A stretch of DNA of 64,000 nucleotides, from assembly GCA_020161295.1 (NCBI GenBank), contig JAIUOA010000012.1, positions 1-64,000 on the forward strand, given 5' to 3'. The notes beneath the pieces were generated by a model that did no database searches, had not been told where the DNA came from, and saw only the letters and a program-made list of their open reading frames with translations. Position numbers and translations under genes: made by a program. Shown in pieces: positions 34,648 to 42,778 of this stretch. This DNA is from Bacillota bacterium (lineage in GTDB: Bacteria > Bacillota > Clostridia > Peptostreptococcales > Acidaminobacteraceae). Numbering within the stretch: the stretch's first letter is position 1; each line of letters begins with the position of its first letter.

Positions 34648-34751
34648 ATTATGTTATTAGAAAACGAAAGGGGGGTAGCGGGGGTTTTTAGTTTAAACGT
34701 TTCGATTATATTTGATATCAATTTAATGAAATTATAGGAGGATGTGTAATC

Positions 34752-35198
34752 ATGGAAAGACCAACAGGTAAACAAATACTCATTTTAAATCTCGTAAACA
34801 ACATTCCACTAGCTGTTCTAATGTCCACAGTAGCGCCTTTACTCGCAGGACAAAAGATCGAGATTGGTAGCTGGCTACTTAACGTGGGGATAGCTTTTGT
34901 ACTGGCATGTTTAATCAATATTATTTTTCCGATCCCCAAATGGTCGATTAGTATCCCGAAAAAATTTGGATTAAATCCCAAAAGCCTCGCCGGACGCATC
35001 ATCGCAAATATGGTGATCGCATTACTGTTTGTGCTGATTATCGGTTTGATTTTAACGTATGTCAATGTTCCGATTATACCGGTCTTTATTTTCGCATTTT
35101 TAGACACTGCATTACCGATTTATATCGCATGTGTGGTGGTGGCGTTGATCACGACGACGATTGCAGAAAAATTAGCTTTTGGAGACATGAAGCATTAA
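34752..35198 (+). CDS. Small membrane protein at the head of the catabolic island
   Basis: This 148-aa protein has four clear membrane spans (residues about 10-29, 40-60, 84-107, 114-138) and short loops. No named family is recognised. It carries its own sigma-54 promoter and a terminator, so it is a single-gene transcript under the same type of control as the main operon. A possible role is uptake of a substrate or export of a product. GGAGG precedes ATG with normal spacing. It lies between the B3/4 gene and the regulator gene. Confidence 0.75.
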   Translation: MERPTGKQILILNLVNNIPLAVLMSTVAPLLAGQKIEIGSWLLNVGIAFVLACLINIIFPIPKWSISIPKKFGLNPKSLAGRIIANMVIALLFVLIIGLILTYVNVPIIPVFIFAFLDTALPIYIACVVVALITTTIAEKLAFGDMKH

Positions 35199-35206
35199 AA
35201 GTAGCT

Positions 35207-35239
35207 GCCGAGTTTCGCATATGCGGACTCGGCTTTTTT
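35207..35239 (+). terminator. Rho-independent terminator after the membrane protein gene
   Basis: GCCGAGT and ACTCGGC form the outer stem and CGCATATGCG an inner palindrome, followed by TTTTTT. It isolates the membrane protein transcript from the regulator gene. Confidence 0.85.
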
Positions 35240-35250
35240 ATGCAAAGCGA

Positions 35251-35280
35251 TTAACAAGTGAATGTATTCAAACTTATAAT
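35251..35280 (+). promoter_or_regulatory. Likely sigma-70 promoter of the sigma-54 activator gene
   Basis: TTAACA (35251-35256), an 18-bp spacer and TATAAT (35275-35280) form a good promoter. A second TATAAT is at 35288-35293. The coding start is 96 bp further, leaving a leader that contains two dyad sites. Confidence 0.5.
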
Positions 35281-35313
35281 TTTTAGGTATAATGAATTTA
35301 GTTAAGTTAAAAG

Positions 35314-35348
35314 TGATTCAAAATGAATCGGTGGTTCAAAATGAGTCA
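35314..35348. promoter_or_regulatory. Pair of 17-bp dyad sites upstream of the activator gene
   Basis: TGATTCAAAATGAATCG (35314-35330) and TGGTTCAAAATGAGTCA (35332-35348) are repeated 18 bp apart and share TTCAAAATGA. The first is a near-perfect dyad around AAA. They could be binding sites for the PAS/sigma-54 activator, giving autoregulation or acting as distant enhancers. No clear third copy was found at the other sigma-54 promoters. Confidence 0.5.
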
Positions 35349-35375
35349 TAAAACGGTACAGTGAGAGGCAATGAA

Positions 35376-36758
35376 ATGAAACTTGATTTTCGTAAAAAGG
35401 ACTTTTATGATCGAGGTGGCTTGCTTGATCAAATTTTAGACACGACATTTGATCGCGCCATGATAGTTGACAAGGAGTGTAGGGTCATTTATTTCTCGCA
35501 GAATAGTCAAAAGATGTCTGGAAAAACCTCAGATGAAGTCATAGGAAAGAGAATTGACGAGCTATTACCTAACACGGGCTTTAAAAAGGTTCTCCAAACT
35601 GGTGAATCTGATGAAGGAATTATGACGCTTATGGATGGTAGCATGGGCATCGCAAGCCATATCCCCGTATTTGATCATAATGAGCTTCTCGGTGCGATCG
35701 GAATCGTCTATTTCAACAATATCGCGAATCTTAAAAAAGTACTTGCTCAAATGCCTCAAAGTGAAAATCAGGTCTATGAAGATGTCTATCACAGCATCTC
35801 AAAAAAGTTTGGAACTTATACATTTGATGATTATATCGGCGAAAGTCAAATGGTGAAAGACCTCATAGAAAAAACCAAAAATGCAGCTTTATCAAAGCAT
35901 CCCGTGTTGTTAATCGGTGAGACGGGAACGGGTAAAGAAATTTTAGCGAATGCTATTCATAACTTTAATTCGAATACGTTTACCAATGAGTTCGTTAAAC
36001 TCAACTGCAGTGCCATACCTGGAGAACTCTTAGAATCTGAGTTGTTTGGCCATGAGAAGGGCGCTTTTACTGGTGCGAATGCAAAGAAGCTAGGTAAGTT
36101 CGAGCTGGCAAATAATGGTTCGATTCTCCTAGATGAAATCGGCGACATGAACGATAAAATGCAGACGAAGCTGCTTCGCGTACTCGAAGAGAAGGAGTTT
36201 GAACGTGTCGGTGGTAACCGGTTAATCGCCACTAACGCACGCATTATCGCTTCTACGAATGTCGATTTGCGAAAACTAAGCCATGAAAAGAAGTTCAGAA
36301 TGGATTTATATTATCGCTTAAACATATTGGAAATAAGAGTCCCAAGCTTAAGAGAGCACATTACTGATATACCGCTACTGGTGAATCACTTGATAAAAAA
36401 GAATAAACTCAATATCCAATTGACTGAATCCGCGATTGATCAAATGATGCGATATGCTTGGCCTGGAAACGTCAGAGAGCTTCGAAACGTGATTAACCGG
36501 TTTGGCGTTTTACATCAAGGGGCGACAATCACGGGCGAAATGATCAATGACGTCTTAATGGAATCACCGCAGCAAGAAGTGACGGTATCTCAGATGGCGC
36601 AATCGACGACTTCGATGACCCTCGAAGAGGCTGAAAGAAAGCTGATACTACAAACTTTGTCGTCTTGTAATGGCAATAAAAGCCAAGCAGCAGCGAAACT
36701 CGCCATTTCTAGGTCGACATTAAACCGAAAAATCGCTGAATATGAACTGAATACCTAA
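35376..36758 (+). CDS. PAS-domain sigma-54-dependent transcriptional activator
   Basis: This 460-aa protein has a PAS-like sensor domain (residues about 15-115, with ILDTTFDRAMIVDKECRVIYFSQNSQKM) and a short linker. A AAA+ sigma-54 activator domain follows, with Walker A GETGTGKE, the sigma-54 contact loop GAFTGA, and Walker B ILLDEIGDM. The C-terminal Fis-type helix-turn-helix is LSSCNGNKSQAAAKLAISRSTL. The intact GAFTGA loop means it can remodel RpoN holoenzyme. It probably senses an inducer such as an aromatic substrate and activates the 34752 gene and the catabolic operon. ATG 35376 was chosen with GAGAGG 7 nt upstream. Confidence 0.92.
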   Translation: MKLDFRKKDFYDRGGLLDQILDTTFDRAMIVDKECRVIYFSQNSQKMSGKTSDEVIGKRIDELLPNTGFKKVLQTGESDEGIMTLMDGSMGIASHIPVFDHNELLGAIGIVYFNNIANLKKVLAQMPQSENQVYEDVYHSISKKFGTYTFDDYIGESQMVKDLIEKTKNAALSKHPVLLIGETGTGKEILANAIHNFNSNTFTNEFVKLNCSAIPGELLESELFGHEKGAFTGANAKKLGKFELANNGSILLDEIGDMNDKMQTKLLRVLEEKEFERVGGNRLIATNARIIASTNVDLRKLSHEKKFRMDLYYRLNILEIRVPSLREHITDIPLLVNHLIKKNKLNIQLTESAIDQMMRYAWPGNVRELRNVINRFGVLHQGATITGEMINDVLMESPQQEVTVSQMAQSTTSMTLEEAERKLILQTLSSCNGNKSQAAAKLAISRSTLNRKIAEYELNT

Positions 36759-36774
36759 TGCTTGAACATTAATT

Positions 36775-36806
36775 AAAGGACAGCCTCTAAAGCTGTTCTT
36801 TTTTTA
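36775..36806 (+). terminator. Rho-independent terminator after the activator gene
   Basis: AAAGGACAGC and GCTGTTCTTT pair (one G-U step) with a 7-nt loop, followed by TTTTTATTT. The sigma-54 promoter for the operon begins right after it. Confidence 0.75.
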
Positions 36807-36815
36807 TTTCAAAAT

Positions 36816-36831
36816 TGGCATCCATTTTGCT
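36816..36831 (+). promoter_or_regulatory. Sigma-54 promoter of the catabolic operon
   Basis: TGGCATCCATTTTGCT has GG at 36817-36818 and GC at 36829-36830, 10 nt apart, close to the RpoN consensus. A dyad TGGCGAGACAATCGCCA (36843-36859) lies where transcription should begin. It could be an operator or a 5-prime RNA hairpin. The first gene starts at 36900. Confidence 0.75.
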
Positions 36832-36899
36832 TTATTAAGTAGTGGCGAGACAATCGCCAAAAAATCAAATTCTTTAGATAAGCGTACGGGGAGGCCATG

Positions 36900-37862
36900 A
36901 TGAAGGTTTTAGGTATTAGTTACGGGAGAAAGATGAGCAATACGGAGATTTTAGTGAAAGAAGCGTTAATGGGGGCAAAGGATGCCGGTGCTGAGATTGA
37001 GTTTGTGCGCATGCAAGATTTGACGATTAAACCATGTACGGGTTGTAATGCATGTGTCATCAGCTTGTTTGAAAAGGCGGGTTCAGGTGATTGTGTCATC
37101 ACGGGTGATGATTTCGTATTTATCGATGAGAAAATTCTCGAAGCTGACGGTTTGATTATTGGTGCGCCTATCTATGAGAAGATGGCGCCAGGTCATCTTA
37201 AAAATATGGCGGATCGTCAAGGCCCTGGTCACGACTTAGCCTTTAGAACCATCGCTAAGAAAATCCGTGCAGAACATGGCATAACACATGGTAAAGGTCC
37301 GGATGAAAGATCCTTTAAACAAAGAGCGGCATCTTTGATAGCCGTAGGCGGTAGCGAGTGGGACAATTTAGCGTTACCGATGATGCACCTTTCAACGGTT
37401 TCAATGCAAATCGAAGTCGTGGATAAAATGCTGATCAACTGGATTGCATTGCCTGGGATGGTTGCGTTACACGATGAAAAGCTTGAGCGCGCCTATCAGT
37501 CAGGGAAACACGTGGTCGAATCACTTAAGGGCAATGTGGAAGAGGCGAAGTATATCGGTGATAAGGGCGTGTGTCCATTATGTAATTCTAAACTGTTTGA
37601 AATTAGAAATGCTGAAAATGGTCAAATGGCAGTGTGTGCCGTATGCGGCGTGAAGGGTGATCTGGAAGTGTCATCTAATGAAGTGTCTTTTATAGTTCAG
37701 CCTCATGAAGCAGCACTTGCGCATGTAAAGCTATCTGGAAAATTTAATCACGCGAGAGAGCTTAAGGAAGTGTCTTTAGTGCCTCATCCAAACGTTGCGG
37801 CACTTCCAGAGAAACTTGAAAAATACAAAAATTTTATAGAGGCTTCAAGACCTAGTAAATAA
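36900..37862 (+). CDS. Iron-sulfur flavoprotein (NADPH-dependent FMN reductase family) with zinc-ribbon tail
   Basis: This 320-aa protein has a flavodoxin-like FMN fold: KVLGISYGRKMSNTEILV binds the FMN phosphate. A cysteine cluster CTGCNAC then a fourth Cys (GDCVITGDD) lies at residues about 45-65 and suits an iron-sulfur centre, as in the Isf group. LIIGAPIYEKMAPGHLKNMADR contains the flavin loop. The C-terminal 90 residues bear a zinc ribbon (CPLCNSK...CAVCG). It may reduce an aromatic or quinone-like intermediate or move electrons to or from ferredoxin. ATG 36900 is preferred over 36897 by spacing from GGGGAGG. It is the first gene of the operon. Confidence 0.8.
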   Translation: MKVLGISYGRKMSNTEILVKEALMGAKDAGAEIEFVRMQDLTIKPCTGCNACVISLFEKAGSGDCVITGDDFVFIDEKILEADGLIIGAPIYEKMAPGHLKNMADRQGPGHDLAFRTIAKKIRAEHGITHGKGPDERSFKQRAASLIAVGGSEWDNLALPMMHLSTVSMQIEVVDKMLINWIALPGMVALHDEKLERAYQSGKHVVESLKGNVEEAKYIGDKGVCPLCNSKLFEIRNAENGQMAVCAVCGVKGDLEVSSNEVSFIVQPHEAALAHVKLSGKFNHARELKEVSLVPHPNVAALPEKLEKYKNFIEASRPSK

Positions 37863-37874
37863 GGAGAATGGTTA

Positions 37875-38489
37875 ATGAACGTATCGTATGACGGTAAAGC
37901 AACCCATCTAGAATGGGAGCATGAAAACATTACACCTAAAATGGTGGACTGGTTCTGGAATAACATGGAGAAATGCTTTTTATTATGGCATCCGAGTCAA
38001 CACGAGCCATTGGTATGGGCAAAGGCTCCAGAAAACAATCGGTTTATAGGCGCAATTCATATTGCGCCCCAAACCTGGAACGATGGTACGCGGCAAAATC
38101 TCTATATCAGATTTGAGAATCTAAAGGATGTTCCGACTTGGGTTAAAGAATATATCGTTTATGACCACTGTGTCGTCGTCGCTGGAATCGGTTTAGGAGA
38201 GGAAGCTTTAAGAAACCCGAAAGTTATGGGGTATCGCATTCATCAGTGGGAAAAAACGGATTTTGGGATTAAGGGAAAATCCTCTGCAATCGGTATTTTA
38301 AAAACGGAAGATGAAGCGGCGGGTAAGGTTTGGGCCGCACACTGTGCGGAGGAAATCGGAAACTGGCAGCATTTCTTACCATCGATGTACCAGCTTTATA
38401 AAGTGGTTGAAAACAAAGCCTATAACCCTTATAACGATTTATCGGTCAGTGGTTCAGGTGAAAATTTGAGCTACAAGCATGAGATTTAG
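37875..38489 (+). CDS. PhlG/phloretin-hydrolase-like C-C bond hydrolase
   Basis: This 204-aa protein resembles the DAPG-hydrolase (PhlG/Phy) family, metal-dependent enzymes that cut acyl side chains from phloroglucinol rings, such as 2,4-diacetylphloroglucinol or phloretin. The early TPKMVDWFWNNMEKCFLLWHP and HEPLVW blocks match that family. H156 and E160 form an HxxxE pair near EEIGNWQHFLPSMYQLY, a plausible pair of metal ligands; H43, H62, H98 and H123 are further candidates. It is shorter than typical members (about 275-295 aa). It lies between a flavoprotein and an EthD-like protein, upstream of a phloroglucinol-type gene set. Function inferred; the substrate is unknown. Confidence 0.55.
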   Translation: MNVSYDGKATHLEWEHENITPKMVDWFWNNMEKCFLLWHPSQHEPLVWAKAPENNRFIGAIHIAPQTWNDGTRQNLYIRFENLKDVPTWVKEYIVYDHCVVVAGIGLGEEALRNPKVMGYRIHQWEKTDFGIKGKSSAIGILKTEDEAAGKVWAAHCAEEIGNWQHFLPSMYQLYKVVENKAYNPYNDLSVSGSGENLSYKHEI

Positions 38490-38498
38490 GAGGTTCAG

Positions 38499-39332
38499 AT
38501 GAGTTATATGCCGGAATACAGACCCATGAGAAGTTTTATTTTAAACAATTTACGCTCTGATAACGACAGACCGAAGGCCTTTAGATGGCTATATAAACAG
38601 CATATTCCAGAGAGTTTATCTCAGTTTATGCCTTACTGCACCAAATATTCAACCTATCATGCACTTCCATTACCTGATGGGGCAAAGCAGTTTGGCTCCT
38701 ACAACTGGATCATGACAGAGCATTATTGGAACATCAACATCTTCCAAGAAAAAAACACAGGGCATCCGCGGGGATTAGCATTTTCAGAGGCATACCCTGA
38801 GGATTTCATGGAGATGACCTGCCAACCTCCGAGCAAGGTTTTAAGACAGGCAGGGTGGCAAGGCAGCGAGGATGGCTATCATCCACTGGTATTTTGCTTC
38901 GCACCGATTTTCTGGGAGGATGACTTTAAAGGAACGCAAAGGCTCACTGACGACGGTGCAAACTTTAGATGGCTCTTCTTCCTGTCGTACCCTGAAGGCG
39001 TGACAGAAGAAGTGGGGGATGGCTGGTTTAAGGAAATTTTTGCTAAAGAAGTCGCAGCTTGTCCTGAAGTGACGCGCATTTTATCCAGCAAACTTCTGGA
39101 TACGCCTAAGATTAACCCGTTCAACCGAGTGGTTGAAATCTGGTTTGAGGACAGCAACGCATGGCATAAGGTAATGGTAGAAGATGGTGCTAGATTTACG
39201 AAGCCGGAATGGGCGACTGAACCTTTATTTCCATTCTTTGAACCCTATAAGGACATCGTAGGAATTTTCATCATGGATCGACCAGACTCAGATCATTTAA
39301 ACCAGTGGCGCGGATACATTACCACGCGATAG
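38499..39332 (+). CDS. EthD-like or dimeric alpha/beta-barrel protein of unknown activity
   Basis: This 277-aa protein is not firmly recognised. It appears to hold two ferredoxin-like halves. The first contains RWLYKQHIPESLSQFMPYCTKYSTYHALP and a second YNWIMTEHYWNI segment. The later half has FFLSYPEGVTEEVGDGWF and VEIWFEDSNAWHKVM. The W-x-E/H-x-W patterns recall EthD/dimeric alpha-beta-barrel domains, which occur in small-molecule lyases and monooxygenase partners. It lies in an operon directly after the PhlG-like gene with GGAGG spacing, so it may act on the same compound. No catalytic motif can be named. Confidence 0.45.
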   Translation: MSYMPEYRPMRSFILNNLRSDNDRPKAFRWLYKQHIPESLSQFMPYCTKYSTYHALPLPDGAKQFGSYNWIMTEHYWNINIFQEKNTGHPRGLAFSEAYPEDFMEMTCQPPSKVLRQAGWQGSEDGYHPLVFCFAPIFWEDDFKGTQRLTDDGANFRWLFFLSYPEGVTEEVGDGWFKEIFAKEVAACPEVTRILSSKLLDTPKINPFNRVVEIWFEDSNAWHKVMVEDGARFTKPEWATEPLFPFFEPYKDIVGIFIMDRPDSDHLNQWRGYITTR

Positions 39333-39340
39333 GAGGCGAA

Positions 39341-40399
39341 ATGAAGTTTTTAGTTATCAATCCAGGATCCACCTCTACAAAAATCGCGATTTTTGATAAC
39401 GACCATTCACTTTTCGAGGAAAACATCATCCATACTGTGGACGAATTAAAACCTTATAAGCATATTAACGATCAAATGTCCTATCGAAAAGACTTGATAG
39501 AGAAGCATCTGCTCTTATGGAAAATAGAAGGTTCGAAGTTGGATGCCATTATCGGACGTGGTGGCCTCTTACCTCCCGTAAAGGCTGGCGCATATGAAAT
39601 CAACGAACAGATGATCAAGGTGCTTCTTTCAAAAGAAACAGTGGAACATGCATCGAACCTAGCCGCATTAATCGCATTTGAGCTTTCAAACGAGTTTGGG
39701 CTTAAGAGCTATATATATGACTCAGTTGCAGTGGACCAGCTAGAGGATGTGGCGCGGCTATCCGGTTCACCATTGATACCGAGAACGAGCTTTACACACG
39801 CACTAAACACTCGTGCCATGGCGCACGCCCATGCACTGGCTTGTGGTAAAACCTATGAGCAGATGAACTTTATCGTTGCCCATTTGGGGGGCGGAATTTC
39901 AGTAAATGCGCATAAAAAAGGTCGCCTGATCGATGTGATTCCAGATGATGAAGGTACTTTCTCGCCTGAGAGAGCGGGCAGGGTTCCATGTAATGCATTA
40001 ATGGAGCTCTGCTATAGTGGCCGTTTTGATAAACAGGATCTAAAAAAACAGATGCGAGGAAAAGGCGGCATCGTTGCTTACCTGGGCACTAACGATGTTA
40101 AATCTGTCGTGGAGAAGGCTGAAGCAGGTGACCAATCCTGCGAGTTGGTATTAGATGCCATGACGTATCAAGTAGCGAAAAGCATCGGCGAGATGGCCAC
40201 TGTACTGGAAGGCGATATCGATGCGATTATCCTGACAGGTGGCATCGCCTATTCAAAGTATGTGACAGAACGCATCAAAAAAAGGGTTGCATTTCTAGCG
40301 GATACTGTGATCATGCCAGGCGAGCATGAGATGAAAGCATTAGCAGAAGGCGTAGGTCGCGCGATTCGAGGTGATGAGGAAATTCACCAATTTATTTAA
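39341..40399 (+). CDS. buk: Butyrate kinase
   Basis: This 352-aa enzyme converts butyryl phosphate and ADP to butyrate and ATP, the energy-conserving last step of butyrate formation. It is an ASKHA kinase: the N-terminal phosphate loop FLVINPGSTSTKIAIF and VAHLGGGISVNAHKKGR, VPCNALMELCYSGRF and VILTGGIAYSKYV all fit. ATG 39341 is chosen over the longer GTG/ATG frame because GGAGGCGA is just upstream and the family starts here. Its partner ptb is four genes on. It may also accept branched or aryl acyl phosphates, since the oxidoreductase genes between them make acyl-CoA from 2-oxoacids. Confidence 0.93.
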   Translation: MKFLVINPGSTSTKIAIFDNDHSLFEENIIHTVDELKPYKHINDQMSYRKDLIEKHLLLWKIEGSKLDAIIGRGGLLPPVKAGAYEINEQMIKVLLSKETVEHASNLAALIAFELSNEFGLKSYIYDSVAVDQLEDVARLSGSPLIPRTSFTHALNTRAMAHAHALACGKTYEQMNFIVAHLGGGISVNAHKKGRLIDVIPDDEGTFSPERAGRVPCNALMELCYSGRFDKQDLKKQMRGKGGIVAYLGTNDVKSVVEKAEAGDQSCELVLDAMTYQVAKSIGEMATVLEGDIDAIILTGGIAYSKYVTERIKKRVAFLADTVIMPGEHEMKALAEGVGRAIRGDEEIHQFI

Positions 40400-40419
40400 A
40401 TAGAATTTGGAGGTCGTAA

Positions 40420-42210
40420 ATGAAGATGATTTTAACGGGGAATGAAGCTATGGCGAGGGGTGCATATGAGGCTGGCGTACACTTTGCTGCTGCATACCCT
40501 GGAACGCCAAGCACTGAAATTTTAGAAAACATCGCACATTACAAGGATGCCATCTACGCTGAGTGGGCACCTAATGAAAAGGTCGCCATGGAAGCGGCGA
40601 TCGGCGCTTCCATCGCAGGTGGCAGAGCACTGGCGTCCATGAAACACGTCGGCGTAAACGTTGCTGCGGATCCACTTTTTACTTTTTCCTATTTGGGCGT
40701 AAATGGCGGTATGGTTTTAATCACTGCCGATGAACCAGGCATGCATTCATCACAAAACGAACAAGACAACCGCAATTATGCGCGATTTGCTAAGATTCCG
40801 ATGTTTGAACCCGCAAACTCTCAGGAAGCAAAAGACATGCTTAAGCAAGCCTTTGATTTAAGTGAAGCCTATGATACGCCTGTCCTTTATCGTGTGACGA
40901 CACGCGTCTGCCATTCGAAGGGAATTGTCATGTGTGAAGAACCAAAAGAAGTGCCCATAAAAAAGTATGTTAAAAATAATGAAAAAAATTCACCGGTACC
41001 GATGTACAGCCGCTTAATGCGTATCCGCGTGGAAGAACGGTTGAATAAACTGGCTGAGTGGTCAGAAAATACAGCACTTAATTATATTGTAAAAAATGGA
41101 TCAAAGATCGGTGTCATCGCATCAGGTGGGTCGTTTGTATTTGCAGAAGAAGTGTTTGGCGATCAAGTGGACTATTTGAAACTTGGGTTCACTTATCCAT
41201 TGCCGCTGAAGATGATGGCAGACTTCGCAAAAGGCAAAGACAAAATCTACGTCATCGAGGAAAATGATCCTTTATTAGAAGATGCCATGAAACAGATGGG
41301 AATCGAAGTTGTGGGTAAATCATGCTTCCCATATACTGGCGAAATGACACCAGACGTCATCCGCAAATCCGTATATGGTAAAACCCTTGAAACCATCCAT
41401 ATAGAAACAGAAAAAGCCGTACCTAGACCACCGACTTTATGTGCTGGATGCCCACATAGAGGATTCTTCTATGCGCTTGGCAAGCGTAAAAACACCATGA
41501 TTTCAGGCGATATCGGTTGCTATGGTCTGGCGTTCGCGAAGCCATTTAGCGCTATGGACTTATCCGTGTGTATGGGCGCTTCCATGAGCATCGGTCACGG
41601 CGCTCAGAAAATTTTCAATAAAGCCTCTGAAGCAAGCATGCGCGTCGTCTCGGTTCTAGGAGATTCTACTTTTCTTCATACGGGCATCAATTCACTGATG
41701 AATGTGGCATATAACCAAAGTAACACCATTAATGTGATTCTCGATAACAGAATCACTGGTATGACGGGTCATCAAGAAAATCCAGGGACCGGCTTTACGC
41801 TACAAGGCGAACCGACGAAAGAAGCGGATATCGAAGCATTAGTGCGTGCACTGGGCATCGATAAGATCGTTAAAATCGATCCAAATGACCTGAATGCGGT
41901 CGAAGCAGCACTGGACTGGGCATACGATCAACATGAGCCATGTGTTATTATCACACGTTACCCTTGTGTACTGAAGACGTTTTCCGAAGCAGATAAGGCA
42001 GAGTTCAAAGGTGCATTTCAGTCGAAATGTAGTATCGATGAAGCAGCCTGTAGGGGGTGCCGTTTATGCATAAAAGTGGGGTGCCCTGCATTATCGTTTG
42101 ATAATAACTTAAAAAAGGCAAAAATCGATGCAACGCAATGTGTTGGATGTGAGGTCTGTAAGCAGGTCTGTCCATTTGATGCGATTGATAAGGAGGTAAA
42201 ACATGACTAA
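40420..42210 (+). CDS. iorA: Indolepyruvate:ferredoxin oxidoreductase alpha subunit
   Basis: This 596-aa protein has an N-terminal TPP-binding part (ILTGNEAMARGAYEAGVHFAAAYPGTPSTE). The middle Pyr/PP domains carry GDIGCYGLAF, GASMSIGHGAQ and the TPP motif GDSTFLHTGINSLMNVAYN. The C-terminal tail holds two [4Fe-4S] clusters (CRGCRLCIKVGCP, CVGCEVCKQVCPF). With the beta subunit it oxidises 2-oxo acids, classically indole- or phenylpyruvate, to acyl-CoA, reducing ferredoxin. Here, next to ptb and buk, it can feed an acyl-CoA-to-ATP module. The stop overlaps iorB by 8 nt. Substrate range cannot be read from sequence. Confidence 0.92.
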   Translation: MKMILTGNEAMARGAYEAGVHFAAAYPGTPSTEILENIAHYKDAIYAEWAPNEKVAMEAAIGASIAGGRALASMKHVGVNVAADPLFTFSYLGVNGGMVLITADEPGMHSSQNEQDNRNYARFAKIPMFEPANSQEAKDMLKQAFDLSEAYDTPVLYRVTTRVCHSKGIVMCEEPKEVPIKKYVKNNEKNSPVPMYSRLMRIRVEERLNKLAEWSENTALNYIVKNGSKIGVIASGGSFVFAEEVFGDQVDYLKLGFTYPLPLKMMADFAKGKDKIYVIEENDPLLEDAMKQMGIEVVGKSCFPYTGEMTPDVIRKSVYGKTLETIHIETEKAVPRPPTLCAGCPHRGFFYALGKRKNTMISGDIGCYGLAFAKPFSAMDLSVCMGASMSIGHGAQKIFNKASEASMRVVSVLGDSTFLHTGINSLMNVAYNQSNTINVILDNRITGMTGHQENPGTGFTLQGEPTKEADIEALVRALGIDKIVKIDPNDLNAVEAALDWAYDQHEPCVIITRYPCVLKTFSEADKAEFKGAFQSKCSIDEAACRGCRLCIKVGCPALSFDNNLKKAKIDATQCVGCEVCKQVCPFDAIDKEVKHD

Positions 42211-42778
42211 AAGTATTTTGTTAGTAGGCGTTGGCGGACAAGGTACGATTTTAGCCAGTAAAATATTGACCGTGGGTTTAATGAAGGCAGGCTTTGATAT
42301 CAAAATGAGCGAGATACACGGTATGTCTCAAAGAGGTGGCTCGGTGTCCTCTCATGTCAGATATGGTGACCGCGTTCATTCGCCTGTAATCGAAGAAGGT
42401 GGTGCGGATATTTTGGTGGCTTTCGAAAAAATGGAAGGCTTAAGATGGATGACGCATTTAAAACCTAGTGGCAAAGCGATCATCAACGATTATCAAATCG
42501 ATTCAATGCCGATTCTCACAGGTGATTTTTCATATCCTAAGAATGTGGTTCAGATGATCGGAGAAGCGGTTGATACGACTGTGGTAGATGCTGCTGCTCA
42601 GGCTGAGCTTCTGGGAAATTCAAAGGTCATGAACATCATTTTGTTAGGGGCCCTCGTTAAGCGTATGGAACTCGAAAACATTGATTGGCACCAAATCATC
42701 AAAGAAAATGTGAAGCCGAAATTTTATGCGTTAAATCTAAAAGCATTCGAGGTAGGCATTGGAATGGTGTGCGTATGA
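42203..42778 (+). CDS. iorB: Indolepyruvate:ferredoxin oxidoreductase beta subunit
   Basis: This 191-aa protein is the gamma-type domain of 2-oxoacid:ferredoxin oxidoreductases, starting ILLVGVGGQGTILASKILTVGL. SEIHGMSQRGGSVSSHVRYGD is the classic signature, and VAFEKMEGLRWMTHLKP completes the fold. It probably contacts CoA and holds the complex together. It overlaps iorA by 8 nt and ptb by 4 nt, so the three genes are tightly coupled in one transcript. A strong AAGGAGG site lies in the end of iorA. Its family identity is clear, its substrate is not. Confidence 0.92.
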   Translation: MTKSILLVGVGGQGTILASKILTVGLMKAGFDIKMSEIHGMSQRGGSVSSHVRYGDRVHSPVIEEGGADILVAFEKMEGLRWMTHLKPSGKAIINDYQIDSMPILTGDFSYPKNVVQMIGEAVDTTVVDAAAQAELLGNSKVMNIILLGALVKRMELENIDWHQIIKENVKPKFYALNLKAFEVGIGMVCV

